Shown here in pieces: positions 29,678 to 31,413 of a stretch of DNA of 31,413 nucleotides. The position numbers and the translations under genes were made by a program. Positions within the stretch are counted from its first letter, which is position 1. Each line of letters opens with the position of its first letter. The notes below the pieces were generated by a model. The model saw only the letters and a program-made list of their open reading frames with translations, did no database searches and was not told where the DNA came from. The DNA comes from an uncultured Oscillospiraceae bacterium. Lineage in GTDB: Bacteria > Bacillota > Clostridia > Oscillospirales > Oscillospiraceae. The DNA lies in contig CAKTBC010000013.1 of NCBI GenBank assembly GCA_934533005.1, positions 1-31,413 on the forward strand, in the 5' to 3' direction.

Positions 29678-29716
29678 GAAAAAATCCGGCTTTCCAAGGG
29701 AATGGGAAAGCCGGAT
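29678..29716 (-). terminator. Terminator after the cardiolipin synthase gene
   Basis: ATCCGGCTTTCC (29684-29695) and GGAAAGCCGGAT (29705-29716) form a perfect 12-bp stem; on the minus strand it is followed by TTTTT. Confidence 0.85.
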
Positions 29717-29729
29717 ACATGGAGCGCTA

Positions 29730-31262
29730 TTAAAACAGCGGCGCGAGCGTGCGCAGCACGGCGCGGAGAAGCCGCCGTCCGCGGCGCTGCTGCATACACC
29801 GCTCTTCGGTGATCCGCTCGCTCTTTTCAAGCTCGGCAAGGTACTCCGCCTTCATATCGGCAATGGCGCTTGTTTCGTACATCCACACGCCGCACTCAAA
29901 GTGAAGATACAAGCTGCGGTAATCGAGATTGATCGTCCCGACCACGGCGCTGCGATCGTCCGCGATGAACGTTTTGGCATGCACCATGCCGGGCGTGTAT
30001 TCGTAGATCTTCACGCCCGCGAGAATGAGCGTTTCATAGTAGGAGCGCGTCATTTCGTGCACAAGAGCGCTGTCGCTGACGGCGGGGGTGATGATGCGCA
30101 CATCCACGCCGGACTTTGCCGCGGCGGTCAGCGCGGTGATCATCTCATTATCGATTATGAGATAGGGGGTGTTGATGTAAACGTAGTCCTTGGCGCGGTT
30201 GATGAGATGCATGTACACCGTTTCGCCGACGGGCTCGTTGTCGAGCGGCGTATCGCCGAACGGCTGCACCCAGCCGGGGGCGGTGATGCTCTCGCAGAGC
30301 GCCGCGTCCGGCGCGTAGCGGGTGAAGTCCTCCGTCACGCCGCGCGTATAGTCCCACATGGAGAGAAACATGGCGGTGAGCGCGTATACGCCCTCGCCGC
30401 GCAGCATGACACCCGCGTCGAGCCAGTGGCCGCAGCGCTGCACCACGTTGATATAAGCGTCAGAAAAGTTGATGCCGCCCGTGAAGCCGACGTTCCCGTC
30501 GATCACGCAGATCTTGCGGTGGTCACGGTTATTGAAGCGCGACGAGAGAACGGGGATAAACCGGTTAAAAACACAGCAGCGGATGCCTTCGGCTTCGAGT
30601 GTGTCCTCGTATCCCTCCGGCAGCTTGTACATGCAGCCGAAATCATCGTACATCACGCGCACATCCACACCGCTCGCCGCTTTGCGGCGCAAAACCTCGT
30701 GAATGGCGTCCCACATCTTGCCGGGGGCGATGATGTAGTATTCCATAAAGATAAACTTTTCCGCTTTTTCAAGCTGCGCCAGAAGCGCTTCGAGATACGC
30801 CTCGCCGACCGGAAGATACGTTGCCTCCGTGTGCGTAAATACCGGCGCGTCCGCAATGCGATAGAGATAGTCGGAAACGCGCTTGGCATCCGTATGATCG
30901 GGCAGTGCCGGCTGCGCCGGAGTTACGCTGCGCATGGCCTTTCCATACTGCTCCGCCACCGACGACATCCGCGTCTTTTCCTTCGGCGTGAGCTGGTTTT
31001 TCCCGAACACAAGATAAAGCAGAACGCCGAATACCGGCAGCGCAAGGATCGGGATGATCCACGCGATCTTATACGCGGGATTGCTGTCACGGCTGACGAG
31101 ATAGACGACAACAACGGCGGAGAGCACAAGGCAAATGCCGTAAAAGAGTGCAAAATGCTCGTTGAAGCGGGTGATGGCAAGATAAATGGCGGCAAACTGC
31201 AGCGCGATGAACGCGCCGGTAAATACTGCACGAGAAAAAACGACTTTGAAAAAATTCTTCAT
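29730..31262 (-). CDS. cls: Cardiolipin synthase (phospholipase D superfamily)
   Basis: A 510-residue membrane enzyme that makes cardiolipin from phosphatidylglycerol. Two to three hydrophobic segments in the first 90 residues anchor it (AFIALQFAAIYLAI; ICLVLSAVVVVYLV; IAWIIPILALPVFGVLLYLV). Both HKD motifs are present: HRKICVID (248-255), followed by GNVGFTGGIN, and HAKTFIAD (428-435), followed by VVGTINLDYRS. Length and layout match bacterial Cls. GGAGAG precedes the ATG at 31262. It is transcribed alone, with its own promoter and terminator. The C-terminus is basic (RRGRRLLRAVLRTL), probably membrane-associated. Confidence 0.95.
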   Translation of the reverse strand: MKNFFKVVFSRAVFTGAFIALQFAAIYLAITRFNEHFALFYGICLVLSAVVVVYLVSRDSNPAYKIAWIIPILALPVFGVLLYLVFGKNQLTPKEKTRMSSVAEQYGKAMRSVTPAQPALPDHTDAKRVSDYLYRIADAPVFTHTEATYLPVGEAYLEALLAQLEKAEKFIFMEYYIIAPGKMWDAIHEVLRRKAASGVDVRVMYDDFGCMYKLPEGYEDTLEAEGIRCCVFNRFIPVLSSRFNNRDHRKICVIDGNVGFTGGINFSDAYINVVQRCGHWLDAGVMLRGEGVYALTAMFLSMWDYTRGVTEDFTRYAPDAALCESITAPGWVQPFGDTPLDNEPVGETVYMHLINRAKDYVYINTPYLIIDNEMITALTAAAKSGVDVRIITPAVSDSALVHEMTRSYYETLILAGVKIYEYTPGMVHAKTFIADDRSAVVGTINLDYRSLYLHFECGVWMYETSAIADMKAEYLAELEKSERITEERCMQQRRGRRLLRAVLRTLAPLF

Positions 31263-31297
31263 GGGCCTCTCCGCAAAACGAAAATTTTCCTGCCGCC

Positions 31298-31326
31298 ATC
31301 ATACAGGAAGAATACGGAAAATTCAA
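31298..31326 (-). promoter_or_regulatory. Promoter of cls
   Basis: On the minus strand TTGAAT (31321-31326) and TATGAT (31298-31303) are 17 nt apart. Confidence 0.6.
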
Positions 31327-31347
31327 CAACAGATGTGCCCGTTTGTC

Positions 31348-31413
31348 TTATGTGAAAAGCCCGGACAGCAGCATGAATCCCACCGTCAATATAAGGAGAA
31401 GAAACCGTCCCTT
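31348..31413 (-). CDS. C-terminal end of a hydrophobic protein (5' part outside window)
   Basis: The minus strand is open from the window edge to a TAA at 31348-31350 and encodes KGRFLLLILTVGFMLLSGLF followed by T. This looks like a final membrane segment of a gene upstream of cls. With only 21 residues, identity is unknown and the call could be chance. Confidence 0.4.
   Translation of the reverse strand, partial: KGRFLLLILTVGFMLLSGLFT

Noticed and set aside
29460..31355. A 631-codon plus-strand open frame
   Set aside because: It is antisense to cls and part of the EamA-type gene; no ribosome site or recognisable domain.

Overview
The window looks like chromosome from a moderately GC-rich Firmicute, most likely a gut Clostridia of the Oscillospiraceae type. 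That is inference from gene content and layout: strong Shine-Dalgarno sites, lipobox lipoproteins, the rpsO-pnp-M16 peptidase order, a split transketolase, YedF, DUF378, a CarD-like regulator and an ABC_sub_bind/TrpXYZ-type importer. I see no rRNA, tRNA, CRISPR array, transposase, phage gene or replication origin.

Left part (1-10.7 kb). A partial minus-strand lipoprotein with a structured leader diverges from a CarD-like regulator. Next come the two transketolase halves with a ModE-like helix-turn-helix gene just behind them. A FecCD-type permease and its ATPase follow, without a binding protein and without a normal start codon for the permease. An M3 oligopeptidase, a nested inverted-repeat element of about 275 bp, an orphan oligopeptide-type binding lipoprotein and a small membrane-anchored protein complete this part.

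Middle part (10.7-19.4 kb). YedF is followed by a decayed locus: two frameshifted short-chain dehydrogenases, the second cut off where it meets a TetR-family gene that has also lost its 3' end. The minus-strand block rpsO-pnp-M16 peptidase has hairpin terminators between its genes. A ParB-like protein lacking the CTP-binding domain diverges from a substrate-binding lipoprotein that seems to hold only one lobe. Two near-identical 16-bp direct repeats lie in their shared promoter region.

Right part (19.4-31.4 kb). A polysaccharide pyruvyltransferase with a 28-residue coiled-coil repeat and a two-domain GT2-GT4 glycosyltransferase form a surface-glycan pair. An unannotated promoter-hairpin-terminator unit, a candidate small RNA or leader, lies upstream of them. 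After a DUF378 gene comes a membrane protein joining a degenerate kinase C-lobe to an external C-type lectin-like domain. The window ends with a TrpXYZ-like ABC importer, an EamA-type transporter, a cardiolipin synthase and the tail of another gene.

The best candidates for something undescribed are the kinase-lectin fusion, the ParB-like/half-binding-protein pair with its repeats, and the small transcript at about 23.3-23.4 kb. All gene calls come from reading the sequence only; no database search was run.
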